The notes beneath the pieces are model-generated. The model was not told where the DNA came from and did no database searches. It worked only from the letters and a program-made list of their open reading frames with translations. The position numbers and the translations under genes were made by a program. This document shows, piece after piece, positions 6,848-14,744 of a DNA stretch of 35,143 nt. The stretch is from Bacillota bacterium. GTDB taxonomy: Bacteria; Bacillota; Bacilli; Paenibacillales; Paenibacillaceae. Location: the NCBI GenBank assembly GCA_023386495.1, contig JAEWJS010000059.1:1-35143 (forward strand). Reading direction: 5' to 3'. Numbering within the stretch: the first letter of the stretch is position 1; each line of letters begins with the position of its first letter.

Positions 6848-7946
6848 TCTTGATCCCGACCTCAGGTCGAAAATGATTATAGCCCCGCTTCTCAAGCGCC
6901 ATTCGCCCGTTACCGTCCGCTTTCTCCAGCCACACGCCCGGTTCGCCGTCCTCTACTTGTCCGATGATATAGAGCGGAATGCCCGCTTCTCGGAATGCCG
7001 TGCGAAGCGGCTCCACGGCGCTGCCGGCCACTGTGCCGAGCAGCACGTAATCCTCGCCGCCATACAGCATCCAGTCAAGCGCCAATCGCCGCGCTGCGTC
7101 CCCGCCGGCCGATGCCCCCAGCCTGCCGGCATAGGCCGCCAAGCTGCCGCTCCGCGGCAGCCACTGCTCGCGCAGCACGATCGACCGCCTCGAAGCCTCG
7201 GCGATCTCCCAAGCCTCGCTCGCGGCGCCGTCGCTGACATCGTTCAGCGACGTGCAAGCGCCGCAGCCGGCCAATAGCCGGCCGGCCTGCACGGACGGCT
7301 CGGGCCGCCTGTGCGCGCGCACGAGCGCAGCCGTGCCCTCCGCTTCCGCAAGGGCCTCCGGCACCGGCCCGTCCACGGCAGCGGCTGCGGCGGTCAGCCA
7401 CTGCAGCCCTGCGGCCGACATGCCCGTCGGCCCCGTGACGAACACCGCGTCCCCGGGCATGGCACCGGACCGCGTTAGCGCCTTGCCGGCTTCGATCGTG
7501 CCGGTCAGCGTGACCGACACGACAAGTTGCGCCGGCGCTGACGTCGTATCGCCGCCGATGACCGCGATCCGGTGCCTGTCCGCGCATGCGTACAAGCCGT
7601 CATACAGCCCGCGCATTCGGTCAGGTCCATAGGACGGCGGCACGCTGACCGAGACGAGCGCATGCGCCGGAACTGCTCCCATCGCGGCGATATCGCTGAC
7701 GTTCGCCGCCAGCGCCTTATAACCGACATCGTAATCGCGCATCGTCGCGCCGTTGAAGTGGACGGTCTCGACCATCGTATCGACCGTGAACACCCAGTGC
7801 AGTCCCGAGTCGGCTACAGGGGGCAGCGCGCCCTTGTCCACGACTGCCGCATCGTCGCCGATGCCGACGACCACGCCCCGCTCCCGCTGCCATTCCGCCT
7901 GCTGCCGGCTCGCCGTCCAATGGCGAATCCGTTCAAATTCGTCCAG
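6840..7946 (-). CDS. thiL: Thiamine-monophosphate kinase ThiL, CTG start proposed
   Basis: ThiL phosphorylates thiamine phosphate to thiamine diphosphate. The protein has MDEFERIRHW at the N-terminus, GIGDDAAVV (about residues 28-36), VDTMVETVHF, NVSDIAAMGA, VIGGDTT and C-terminal GGEDYVLLGT, all expected of this PurM-like family. No ATG, GTG or TTG lies at the expected start. CTG at 7944-7946 is preceded by GGGAGG with 8-nt spacing, gives the usual family N-terminus, and follows a TATAAT at 7984-7989. The only longer in-frame ATG (8084) would lie upstream of that promoter. Length is 368 aa, somewhat longer than usual because of an Ala-rich middle. First gene of the operon thiL-tsaE-tsaB-rimI-tsaD. 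Confidence 0.9.
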   Translation of the reverse strand: MDEFERIRHWTASRQQAEWQRERGVVVGIGDDAAVVDKGALPPVADSGLHWVFTVDTMVETVHFNGATMRDYDVGYKALAANVSDIAAMGAVPAHALVSVSVPPSYGPDRMRGLYDGLYACADRHRIAVIGGDTTSAPAQLVVSVTLTGTIEAGKALTRSGAMPGDAVFVTGPTGMSAAGLQWLTAAAAAVDGPVPEALAEAEGTAALVRAHRRPEPSVQAGRLLAGCGACTSLNDVSDGAASEAWEIAEASRRSIVLREQWLPRSGSLAAYAGRLGASAGGDAARRLALDWMLYGGEDYVLLGTVAGSAVEPLRTAFREAGIPLYIIGQVEDGEPGVWLEKADGNGRMALEKRGYNHFRPEVGIKNG

Positions 7947-7983
7947 CTCGGCCGCCTCCCGTACCCGGTTTGTTGTGCCCTTA

Positions 7984-8012
7984 ATTATATCGGTCCTCCC
8001 TTGGTCAAGCAA
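7984..8012 (-). promoter_or_regulatory. Candidate promoter of the thiL-tsaD operon
   Basis: The minus strand reads TTGCTT (8007-8012), a 17-nt spacer, TATAAT (7984-7989). The predicted start near 7977 leaves a leader of about 30 nt before the proposed CTG start. Only three -35 bases match; the -10 is perfect. Confidence 0.6.
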
Positions 8013-8101
8013 CCGGCACAGCAGCCATAACAGCGCTAGGCTAACCAATCGCGATGGTATACACTGGTAATCAATGATACGCATGGCAAGGAGGACACGT
8101 T

Positions 8102-8698
8102 ATGCCTTGGAATCGACGCTCGACCTTCCTGCTCCTTGCAGCTGCCGTTCTGTTCCTCGGTCTCTGGAAGAGCGGCTATATGGACGACTGGCAGCACGGC
8201 ATCGCCGATATCGCCAACGATACGGCGTCGTTCACCGATGAAGGCGGGCATGTGCTGGAAGATGCCTACTCGATCACGATAGATCTGTCGAACCTCGACA
8301 GCAATCTAGGCGCAGAGCTGTATAACGACGGAACGCATCGGATCTATCTCTCATGGCTGCGCGCTTCCGATCATTTTCCAGGCTATGAGGTCGGCTTCCG
8401 ATCCAGCGGGCACTATACACGCAGCGGCGCTTCCTTAGTTTCCGGCATTCGACATGCTACCGTTGACGACGGACGCTCGTTCACAATGAACATGTCCGCT
8501 GCAATGACCGTCGACCACCCCTCGTATATCGCCTCCCCTACCGGGCTAAGCGGCTTGAACTACAAGGATGGAGACGATTTTCTATACAGCGTTACCTTAA
8601 CAGAAGTTGCCGCTGCTCGCGGCGAAGCGCCGGAGCAATTCGGCACGATGACGCTCACCGTGACCGACCTCTACATGAACCTCTGGCGCAAGAAATAA
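8102..8698 (+). CDS. Secreted or membrane-anchored protein, unknown function
   Basis: A 198-residue protein that I do not recognise. Residues 1-8 are basic (MPWNRR), followed by a hydrophobic stretch at about 9-21 (FLLLAAAVLFLGL) that should be a signal anchor or signal peptide. The rest is polar and beta-strand-like with many Ser, Thr, Tyr and Asp residues, and no cysteine or obvious catalytic motif. AAGGAGG lies 7 nt before the ATG. It is divergent from the thiL operon and convergent with the yitT-like gene, with a shared hairpin between them. An extracytoplasmic role is inferred from the N-terminus only. Confidence 0.75.
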   Translation: MPWNRRSTFLLLAAAVLFLGLWKSGYMDDWQHGIADIANDTASFTDEGGHVLEDAYSITIDLSNLDSNLGAELYNDGTHRIYLSWLRASDHFPGYEVGFRSSGHYTRSGASLVSGIRHATVDDGRSFTMNMSAAMTVDHPSYIASPTGLSGLNYKDGDDFLYSVTLTEVAAARGEAPEQFGTMTLTVTDLYMNLWRKK

Positions 8699-8718
8699 GC
8701 CGACCCTCAGGGTCGGCT
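8698..8718. terminator. Shared hairpin between convergent genes
   Basis: A perfect 9-bp stem with a 3-nt loop (AGCCGACCC / GGGTCGGCT) starts at the stop codon of the 8102 gene. The downstream T-richness is weak on both strands (CTTC, TATTT), so efficiency is uncertain. Confidence 0.6.
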
Positions 8719-8726
8719 CTTCGCGA

Positions 8727-9593
8727 TTAGTGAATGTCCTTCTTCTTGAATCGACCGCCGCGCACGTCGTGGATGTTGCCGACGGCCATGAACGCTGCCG
8801 GATCGATCTCCTGCACGATCGACTTCAGCTTCGCTTCCTCCAGACGGGTAATAACGCAGAATATGACGCGCTTGCTGTCGCCCGTGAAGGCACCTTCCCC
8901 GTTCAGATACGTGACGCCGCGGCCGAGCCGGTTCATGATGGCGGCGCCGATCTCCTTATAATCCTCGCTGATGATCCAGATCGACTTCGATTCGTCCAAG
9001 CCTTCGATCGTGATATCGATCGCCTTATAGGCAATGAAATACGCAATAAGCGAGTACATCGCGCTGTCCCACTCGAACACGAAGCCGGACGCGAGCAGAA
9101 TGAAGAAGTTGAAGAACATGACGATCTCGCCGACGGAGAATGGCGTCTTCTTGTTGATCAGAATCGCGACGATCTCGGTGCCGTCCAGCGATCCGCCGAA
9201 TCGAATGACGAGCCCTACGCCTAACCCAAGTATGACCCCGCCGAAGATGGCGGCCAATACCTTCGTGATCGTAAGCGGCGGAACCGAATGCAGCAGGAAC
9301 GTGCCGATCGACATGACGGCTACGCCGTACAGCGTCGACATCGCGAACGTCTTGCCGATCTGCTTATAGCCGATGAACAGGAATGGCAGGTTGATCAAGA
9401 AGAGGAAGAGTCCGAGCGGAAGATCCGTCATTTCGTGGAGCATGATGGAGATGCCTGCGATGCCGCCGTCGATAATATCGTTCGGTACGAGGAAAATCTC
9501 GAGGCCGACAGCCATCAGCGAGGCGCCGATCGTAATGAATAAAATGCGTTGAGCAAGTTCTATAGGTTTCAGTCCAACGTGCTGCTGAGCCAT
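8727..9593 (-). CDS. YitT family membrane protein
   Basis: A 288-residue protein with about five or six transmembrane segments in the N-terminal 190 residues. It has the YitT hallmarks NDIIDGGIAGISIML, RFGGSLDGTEI, INKKTPFSVGEIVM and YSLIAYFIAYKAID. It ends in a cytosolic DUF2179 domain (ESKSIWIISEDY to IDPAAFMAVGNIHDVRGGRFKKKDIH). The family is very common in Bacilli; the transported substrate is not established. A second, more divergent member lies at 15794. The RBS (GGAAGGG) is modest. The gene is preceded by an extended -10 promoter. Confidence 0.92.
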   Translation of the reverse strand: MAQQHVGLKPIELAQRILFITIGASLMAVGLEIFLVPNDIIDGGIAGISIMLHEMTDLPLGLFLFLINLPFLFIGYKQIGKTFAMSTLYGVAVMSIGTFLLHSVPPLTITKVLAAIFGGVILGLGVGLVIRFGGSLDGTEIVAILINKKTPFSVGEIVMFFNFFILLASGFVFEWDSAMYSLIAYFIAYKAIDITIEGLDESKSIWIISEDYKEIGAAIMNRLGRGVTYLNGEGAFTGDSKRVIFCVITRLEEAKLKSIVQEIDPAAFMAVGNIHDVRGGRFKKKDIH

Positions 9594-9632
9594 TCGTACC
9601 GCCCTTCCTATCTCCCGTCTACTAACCCTATA

Positions 9633-9641
9633 ATTATATCA
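9633..9641 (-). promoter_or_regulatory. Extended -10 promoter of the first yitT-like gene
   Basis: The minus strand has TGA-TATAAT, a perfect -10 with a TGn extension, 40 nt before the ATG and without a recognisable -35. Confidence 0.55.
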
Positions 9642-9841
9642 TAAGTTATTCTTATTTTACTTGAGATTCGACCAAAAAAGTCAAAAGAGTTCGGATTTGC
9701 CTACTTACAGGGGACACCAATGCATGAGTAGTGCTGCAAGTCGGAAATGCCGAACTATTAAACGGTTATTGGCCGTTGCAGGTGAAGAAGCCCGGATGAA
9801 TCGGCAGTCCGGCTTGGTCGTGCATCGAAATGGCATCCATA
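9642..9841. other. Non-coding stretch, no gene seen
   Basis: Roughly 200 bp without a convincing gene. The only reading frames are short and lack ribosome-binding sites. AGTTCGG near 9689 and CCGAACT near 9751 can pair imperfectly. Nothing else could be assigned. Confidence 0.4.
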
Positions 9842-9876
9842 AGAAAAAGCCGAACGCTGGTTAGGCGTCTCGGCTT
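9842..9876 (-). terminator. Terminator of the small flavoprotein gene
   Basis: The minus strand has AAGCCGA, ACGC arms (9847-9857 with 9865-9876, one bulge) followed by TTTTTCTT. It lies about 45 bp after the stop of the 9922 gene. Confidence 0.75.
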
Positions 9877-9921
9877 CTTCTGCTATTCTATGACCCTAGT
9901 CTTGACCGACTATCGACTATC

Positions 9922-10488
9922 TTATGCCTTCATCATGTCATGGTCGACATACCGTTCGCCGTTCAGTTCGCTGATAATATTGATCGCCTTGGCAGCGCCG
10001 TCGCCGGCCGTAATGATCGTATGCATCGACACGCCTGCGCACGTACCTGCAGCCCATACGCCCGCCATGCTCGTGCGCCCGGATGCATCCGCGTCCACGA
10101 TTGTCTTGATGCGCGGCTCCGTGCCCGGCTTCACCTGGATGCCGCTCGCTTCTGCCAGATCGGTGAACATGCCGGTTGCCAGAATGACATGCTTGCCCTC
10201 GAGCGCTGTACCGTCCTCTAACTCTACGCGCACGCCGTCGCCCGAAGCAGCCAGCTTCACGGCTTTGCCGACGCGAAGCTCTGCCCCGAAGCCGGTCGCT
10301 TGCTTCTTGCCGACCTCTACGAGGTCCGGACCCGAGATGCTCGGCGCGCCGTAATGATTGTCGAGCCAGGCCCGCTTCGTGACGCTCTGCTCGCTGTCCA
10401 GCATTACGGTTGACTTGCCTGCCTTAGCTGTGAATAGGGCTGCGCTTGCGCCGGCCGGTCCTGCTCCGATTACGATAACATCGTACAT
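9922..10488 (-). CDS. Small thioredoxin-reductase-like FAD flavoprotein
   Basis: A 188-residue protein. The N-terminus has the FAD Rossmann loop GAGPAG (residues 8-13), and the C-terminus has the second flavin motif AGVWAAGTC followed by the helix HTIITAGDGAAKAI. HVILATGM sits in between. In classical thioredoxin reductase (about 310 residues) an NADPH domain with a redox CxxC splits the FAD domain. Here that whole domain is missing, leaving a one-domain protein. It may need an external reductant or act as a flavin-binding partner; that is inference. GGAG lies 8 nt before the ATG at 10488; an upstream in-frame GTG overlaps this site and was not used. Confidence 0.85.
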   Translation of the reverse strand: MYDVIVIGAGPAGASAALFTAKAGKSTVMLDSEQSVTKRAWLDNHYGAPSISGPDLVEVGKKQATGFGAELRVGKAVKLAASGDGVRVELEDGTALEGKHVILATGMFTDLAEASGIQVKPGTEPRIKTIVDADASGRTSMAGVWAAGTCAGVSMHTIITAGDGAAKAINIISELNGERYVDHDMMKA

Positions 10489-10534
10489 CAAGATCACTCC
10501 TTCAGTGAAATATTAGACGATCATGGTCGCTTCA

Positions 10535-10563
10535 ATTCTATCATATCCGCCTGCCTCTTACAA
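10535..10563 (-). promoter_or_regulatory. Promoter of the small flavoprotein gene
   Basis: The minus strand reads TTGTAA (10558-10563), a 17-nt spacer ending in TGA, then TAGAAT (10535-10540): a -35 with four matches plus an extended -10. It lies at the end of the upstream gene's terminator. Confidence 0.6.
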
Positions 10564-10609
10564 AAAGTTAGCGGACCCCCGCAAGCTCCAGCGCATGCAT
10601 AGGGTCCGC
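10562..10609 (-). terminator. Terminator of the SLH protein gene
   Basis: GCGGACCC (10571-10578) pairs perfectly with GGGTCCGC (10602-10609). On the minus strand the stem is followed by TAAC and TTTTT. Confidence 0.75.
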
Positions 10610-10617
10610 ACGATGCG

Positions 10618-13014
10618 TTAGTATTGCGTGAAGTTCGTATCCAGCTTCCCTTGCAGCGCTACGAGCCGCATGAGCACAGCCGCTGCCTCCGCTCGCGTGA
10701 CAATCGCATCCGGATTGAACTTTCCTTGATGGATGCCGAGCAGGCCAAGCTTATAGGCAATGGCTGCCGATCCGGCATCCGCGATCGCGGCATAGTCCCG
10801 CGCATTGCGGATATCCGGATCGGCTTTCATGATGGACGCCAGCTTGTCGTACTGAACCATCTGCGTCAGATAGACGGCCAGTTGCTCTCGCGACAGCTCG
10901 GTATCGAGCCCGAGCTCCTTATTCGGATCCTGCTCGAGCCATCTGCGGTCCACGAAGTAACCGATCGTTGCGGCTTGCTCGCTTCCTGCAGGAACGTCCG
11001 CGAACAGCGGCTTCTCCTCCATGCCATAGCTGCCGCCGTAATACTCGCTGCCGCCCGTGAACGCGCGGAACACCATATCGAACCATTCGCCAGCCGTCAG
11101 CTTCTTGTTCGGATAGAGCTTCGCGTTCTCATCCGGCTTCAGCACGCCGTATTCGACCATGGTCGCCAGCGCTTCGGAAGCCCAGTGACCCTCGATATCG
11201 GACACGTCTAGCGCAGAACCGGTCCCGTCGACAGGCATCGGAGAATCGTAGGCGGCTACCTCGCCTGTACTCGCATCGATCCAGCCTCCGATACGCTTGC
11301 CATCCAGTTCCGGCACATAGAGGGCCGCGATTGCCTCCTCTTCATAGTAGCCGTCTACAAAGTATCCGCCTGTGCGCTGGTAAGTGAGCACCGCTTGCAG
11401 CGCAGCCTTGAATGCAGCTTCTGCAGCATCCTTCGTCACTTGCGGCGCAGCAGCCGCGGCAGCTAACGACTCCGCCACGCGATCTGCCGACACCCCCGCA
11501 TCATAGCTGGACAAGCCCCCTTCGCCATCCAGCGTTAGGTTAACCGAATGGTTGTGCACGCGATATTCGCCATGCCACAGGTGGAACTGGTATCGATACT
11601 TGCCATCCTTGCCAGCCTCGATACCATCCGCGTAAGCAGCCAGCCTTAACGTATCGGAAGCATCCGGATACAGACGTTTGATCGCTTCGAGCGCCTTATT
11701 CTTCGCCTGGACGGCGTCGATCGTCGGCTTAACCTGCTCCTGCGCTTGTTCGCCGATCGGAGGTCCGTACAGATCCTGTCGATATTCCAGCAACTGCCCT
11801 GTCGCGGCATCGACGGAAGCGCTCACCTGCTTCATGTAGCCGTTGAACGGCATTTCCCCTTCTCGCCAATAGAGGCGCCATGCCTTCCGCTGGGGATCGC
11901 GCCAGTCTTGTTCCAGCGAAGAATTGGACTCCACATAGCCTTCCGGTATCGTCACATGCTCCAATGCGATTGCCCTGGCCTCTTCACCGGTTAACGGCTC
12001 CTCGCTCTTCCGCGCGACGAACGATGTCCCTCCCGACGCAATTTTCTCGTAGGTTACCTCGCCGCCGTTCGTTACGCCTGTATGGGATTGATAGGCTTCG
12101 CCAGTCTTGGCGTCCAGCGGCAAGAATGTACCGGGCTTCGGCACATAAGCAAGCGCCCATGTCTCCTTCTCCAAGGACGGCGGATACCTGTAACCGTCCG
12201 TCTGGATATAAGCCGGCTCCAGCTCGACGCGTTCTTGCATCTTCGCAAGCGCCTCGGATTCGCCGATGATGCCTTCAAGAGACGGATATTCGCCCTGATA
12301 ACGCTGGTAGTGGTACTGGGTTATCCCCCCGTTCCCGTCCACTGCCACGGCAGCCGACTCCAAGCCGGCCTTCAATCCATTCACGGGAATCTCATATTGA
12401 AAATAATGATTAACGGGTCCGAACAGCGCCTGCGGTACATGTAATTGCTGCTCGTCCACCGGCTTAATCGAATCGATCGGAATCGATGGCGCAGCTTCCT
12501 TCAGGAAGGCCAAGGCGATCGCCTGCGCCTGCTCACGATTGATTTTCGGCGGATAATAGGTCGTATTCTCTTCCTGCAATACGCTCGGCAGGTACACATT
12601 CAACAGGTCTCCCGTCATCGCATCCACTTGCGTGCTGAAGCCATAGGAAGAATTGCCGATCGTATAAGACCAATTCATATCCCACAATGCCATCGTCGAC
12701 GGCGGATACTGGTTCTGGCTGCCGAAGCTAATCTGCCGCAGCTCCGCTTTGTTCAGTACGGGGAACAGCTTGCGGACTAACGCTTCCGCCTCCGTCTTCG
12801 TTACCTTGGCTTCGCTCTCCTTGGGGGCTTGGCCCGGCGTGCCTGTCCCCGCGTTCCGCACAATCGTGACTTGGCCGGACGTGACTGCCGTATCGGCGAA
12901 CGCCGTCCCGCCATTCCACAGCGAGACGGGGAGCAGGGACATGCACAATACTCCTGCAGCCGCTTTCTTAGCCAGCCTGCTCCCTTGGTTTGTTACCCTT
13001 GTCAAGACGATCAT
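10618..13014 (-). CDS. S-layer homology protein with YcdB/YcdC-type repeats
   Basis: A protein of about 798 residues. It has a basic N-terminus and a signal peptide (KKAAAGVLCMSLLPVSLW, then TAFADTAV with an AFA-D cleavage site). A long region follows with several repeats related to YcdB/YcdC and PepSY-like domains, each carrying a SxAxxxAxxFL helix, a Y-x-W strand and DAxTGxL turns. Three SLH-type motifs near the C-terminus (SDIEGHWASEAL, a degenerate one with LSREQLAVYL, and FNPDAIVTRAEAAAVLMRLV) should bind pyruvylated wall polymer. The start is uncertain: ATG 13014 sits against GGGAGAGG, so TTG at about 13005 has better spacing. An ECF-like promoter lies upstream and a terminator downstream. 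Function on the cell surface is unknown. Confidence 0.88.
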   Translation of the reverse strand: MIVLTRVTNQGSRLAKKAAAGVLCMSLLPVSLWNGGTAFADTAVTSGQVTIVRNAGTGTPGQAPKESEAKVTKTEAEALVRKLFPVLNKAELRQISFGSQNQYPPSTMALWDMNWSYTIGNSSYGFSTQVDAMTGDLLNVYLPSVLQEENTTYYPPKINREQAQAIALAFLKEAAPSIPIDSIKPVDEQQLHVPQALFGPVNHYFQYEIPVNGLKAGLESAAVAVDGNGGITQYHYQRYQGEYPSLEGIIGESEALAKMQERVELEPAYIQTDGYRYPPSLEKETWALAYVPKPGTFLPLDAKTGEAYQSHTGVTNGGEVTYEKIASGGTSFVARKSEEPLTGEEARAIALEHVTIPEGYVESNSSLEQDWRDPQRKAWRLYWREGEMPFNGYMKQVSASVDAATGQLLEYRQDLYGPPIGEQAQEQVKPTIDAVQAKNKALEAIKRLYPDASDTLRLAAYADGIEAGKDGKYRYQFHLWHGEYRVHNHSVNLTLDGEGGLSSYDAGVSADRVAESLAAAAAAPQVTKDAAEAAFKAALQAVLTYQRTGGYFVDGYYEEEAIAALYVPELDGKRIGGWIDASTGEVAAYDSPMPVDGTGSALDVSDIEGHWASEALATMVEYGVLKPDENAKLYPNKKLTAGEWFDMVFRAFTGGSEYYGGSYGMEEKPLFADVPAGSEQAATIGYFVDRRWLEQDPNKELGLDTELSREQLAVYLTQMVQYDKLASIMKADPDIRNARDYAAIADAGSAAIAYKLGLLGIHQGKFNPDAIVTRAEAAAVLMRLVALQGKLDTNFTQY

Positions 13015-13046
13015 CCTCTCTCCCGTTAATTGCACACCCTAGTACT

Positions 13047-13072
13047 AACGGTTCGGGAGAGGAAACGTTTCA
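13047..13072 (-). promoter_or_regulatory. ECF-sigma-like promoter of the SLH gene
   Basis: The minus strand reads TGAAAC (13067-13072), 16 nt, CGTT (13047-13050). Bacillus sigma-W/X/M promoters use TGAAAC with a 16-17 nt spacer and CGTA or CGTC, so this resembles that class. The start site would fall about 30 nt before the start codon. Envelope-stress control of a surface protein would make sense but is unproven. Confidence 0.4.
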
Positions 13073-13102
13073 CCTATTTTGGATAGATTTACCTCCATCT
13101 TA

Positions 13103-13131
13103 TTGCTCTGCCACGCAGCCTGACGTACAAT
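13103..13131 (+). promoter_or_regulatory. Promoter of the small basic protein gene
   Basis: TTGCTC (13103-13108), a 17-nt spacer, TACAAT (13126-13131), about 33 nt before the ATG. Confidence 0.5.
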
Positions 13132-13164
13132 AAGATCAACCCGATATGGAGGAGTGAACGACCC

Positions 13165-13431
13165 ATGCGCAAGCGCACAAAAAAACCAAGCAAGCCCCAA
13201 GCGATCCCGCAGCACCGCCTGGACGCAACCAGACAGCAATGGACACGCAAGCCGCAGACCCAAGTGGTCATCAATAAGAAAGCCGAACAGCGCCGAACGA
13301 TGTGCCGCAACAAAGGCATACCGGACGGCGCTATTTATTTGCACTCTTTCAAATTCCACAAGACCGGTTATCAGCACCGAGAAGGTTGGTTTCCCTCCCT
13401 TAAGGGATGCCGATCATGCCGGGGACGGTGA
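13165..13431 (+). CDS. Small basic protein, unknown function
   Basis: An 88-residue, very basic protein (KRTKKPSK at the start, QVVINKKAEQRRTMCRNKG in the middle) that I do not recognise. It has a good promoter and GGAGGAG 10 nt before the ATG, which supports it being real. The last 10 codons overlap the 3' end of the convergent deacetylase gene. Two cysteines near the end (GCRSC) are in this overlap, so the true protein may have once ended earlier. A nucleic-acid-binding role is only a guess from the charge. Confidence 0.6.
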   Translation: MRKRTKKPSKPQAIPQHRLDATRQQWTRKPQTQVVINKKAEQRRTMCRNKGIPDGAIYLHSFKFHKTGYQHREGWFPSLKGCRSCRGR

Positions 13432-14338
13432 CAAACTTAACCTTATCCTTCTTCAGCTTCCCGATGATCTCCGGCAGCGCTTCGACCGTGCCGTCCAGGT
13501 TACCACCCGCTCCGATCCCCGAATGCTGCAGGATGATCGCATTGGGCTTGATGTTCGACAGGACGTTCACCGCCACTTGATCACGCGTGAGCCCTTTCCA
13601 GTCCAGCGAGTCGATGTTCCAATTGACGACCTTGCGATGCTGGCTTGCCAGCCATTTGATCTGCTCCTCCGAAATATTGCCATACGGCGGTCGGACGAAG
13701 CTCGGCGCATAACCGGCATACTTCATGATCAGCTGATCCGTCTTGCGAATCTCCTCGCGGAACTTCGCGTCAGACAGCTTCGGCAGATTCGGGTGGCTGT
13801 ACGTATGATTGCCCAGCACATGCCCCTCCGCTACCATTCGCCGCACAACGTCGGGATGCGCTTCGATCCGGTTGCCGACGCAGAAGAACGTCGCCTTGAC
13901 GCCTTCTTTCTTCAGCACATCCAGCACGCGCGGCGTATAGACATTGTCGGGCGCATCATCGAACGTGAGCGCGACCTGACGCTTGTCCCCGACGCCACTC
14001 ATGATTAACGTGCTCGGATACTTTCGTTTGAGATCCGTCAGTGTCAGCGGATGCGGCTCCCGATAGACATCCTCATAGCCGTCCAGCAGGCTCGGCGTAA
14101 CATGCGTGCCTCCGCCGGTCATGGACCGTGCTTGCAGCTTCGTACGATTCTCCTTGTCCGAGTCTGCGGCCTGTTTGTCGTCCTTCTTTTTCTTCTCGTT
14201 CTTGGCCTCGACCTTGGTTCCTTCCTTCTGTTCACCCTTGCCCTTATCCTTCTCATCGTCCCCGCCGCATGCCGCCATCGTCATGACCATCGCCATAACA
14301 AGCAGCGTCGCCGAGATTCTGCTCCAATGTCCGTTCAT
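13400..14338 (-). CDS. Polysaccharide deacetylase lipoprotein (NodB domain)
   Basis: A 312-residue protein. The signal peptide ends in a lipobox (MTMAAC, Cys24). A Lys/Glu/Asp-rich linker runs from 27 to about 65, and a NodB homology domain follows. Catalytic motifs are TFDDAP (D127, D128), the metal pair HTYSH (H178, H182), RPPYG, DSLDWKG and ILQHSG. It should remove acetyl groups from peptidoglycan or a related glycan on the outer face of the membrane. GGGAGG lies 7 nt before the ATG. It is 17 bp downstream of the small acidic gene and probably transcribed with it, possibly from the sigma-G-like promoter at 14619. It is not obviously PdaA, so a spore-cortex role is inference. Confidence 0.92.
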   Translation of the reverse strand: MNGHWSRISATLLVMAMVMTMAACGGDDEKDKGKGEQKEGTKVEAKNEKKKKDDKQAADSDKENRTKLQARSMTGGGTHVTPSLLDGYEDVYREPHPLTLTDLKRKYPSTLIMSGVGDKRQVALTFDDAPDNVYTPRVLDVLKKEGVKATFFCVGNRIEAHPDVVRRMVAEGHVLGNHTYSHPNLPKLSDAKFREEIRKTDQLIMKYAGYAPSFVRPPYGNISEEQIKWLASQHRKVVNWNIDSLDWKGLTRDQVAVNVLSNIKPNAIILQHSGIGAGGNLDGTVEALPEIIGKLKKDKVKFVTVPGMIGIP

Positions 14339-14355
14339 GCTGTCGCCTCCCGCGC

Positions 14356-14565
14356 TTACGTGCCTTGGACGAGATCTTCCTCGCCGCCATTGCCCATCGT
14401 ATCGGTCGTCGTGTCGTCTACGAGACCGTTGTTATGCGTGACTTGGCCGCCGCCGAGCCCTTCGTTAACCATGCGGTCGATATCCATCTCATAATCATCT
14501 CTGCCCTCGTGCCGATTGTCTCCGCTGCCCGCTTGGGAGACTGGTGAATTGCCCGCTTCCGACAT
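14356..14565 (-). CDS. Small acidic protein, unknown function
   Basis: A 69-residue acidic protein (MSEAGNSPV to NGGEEDLVQGT) with many Gly, Asp, Glu, Asn and Thr residues and no hydrophobic segment. I do not recognise the family. AAAGGAGG precedes the ATG at 14565 by 11 nt. An in-frame upstream extension to 14691 has no RBS and runs through the sigma-G-like promoter, so the short form is preferred. It lies directly upstream of the deacetylase gene. A sporulation link is inferred from the promoter only. Confidence 0.65.
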   Translation of the reverse strand: MSEAGNSPVSQAGSGDNRHEGRDDYEMDIDRMVNEGLGGGQVTHNNGLVDDTTTDTMGNGGEEDLVQGT

Positions 14566-14618
14566 GCTGCTTAGCGCCTCCTTTTGCGAATGCACAGCTC
14601 CAATGCCGCGCTCGAAGA

Positions 14619-14648
14619 AAATATGCCCCCAGCGACTGATTTTCATGC
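14619..14648 (-). promoter_or_regulatory. Sigma-G-like promoter of the small acidic protein and deacetylase
   Basis: The minus strand reads GCATG (14644-14648), an 18-nt spacer, CATATTT (14619-14625). The Bacillus sigma-G consensus is about GHATR-N18-CATNHTA; all but the last base match. Confidence 0.4.
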
Positions 14649-14744
14649 ATTCCGGGCAAGCTATTAGTAGCCAATTGTAATCGCGAAGCATCTCAGAGTA
14701 GCCTCGGCTTTTTAGGATTATTTATAACGGGAGGTATCGGATTC

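Noticed and set aside
7918..8084. thiL starting at ATG 8084
   Set aside because: The promoter (TATAAT at 7984-7989) and RBS lie inside that extension and the extra 46 residues are not family-like.
9661..9864. Possible 67-codon gene
   Set aside because: No RBS, no domain, and its end runs into the terminator of the flavoprotein gene.
14684..14698. CGCGAAGCATCT shared with the hairpin region near 30933
   Set aside because: Shared word is 12 bases with no further similarity around it; too short to call a repeat.
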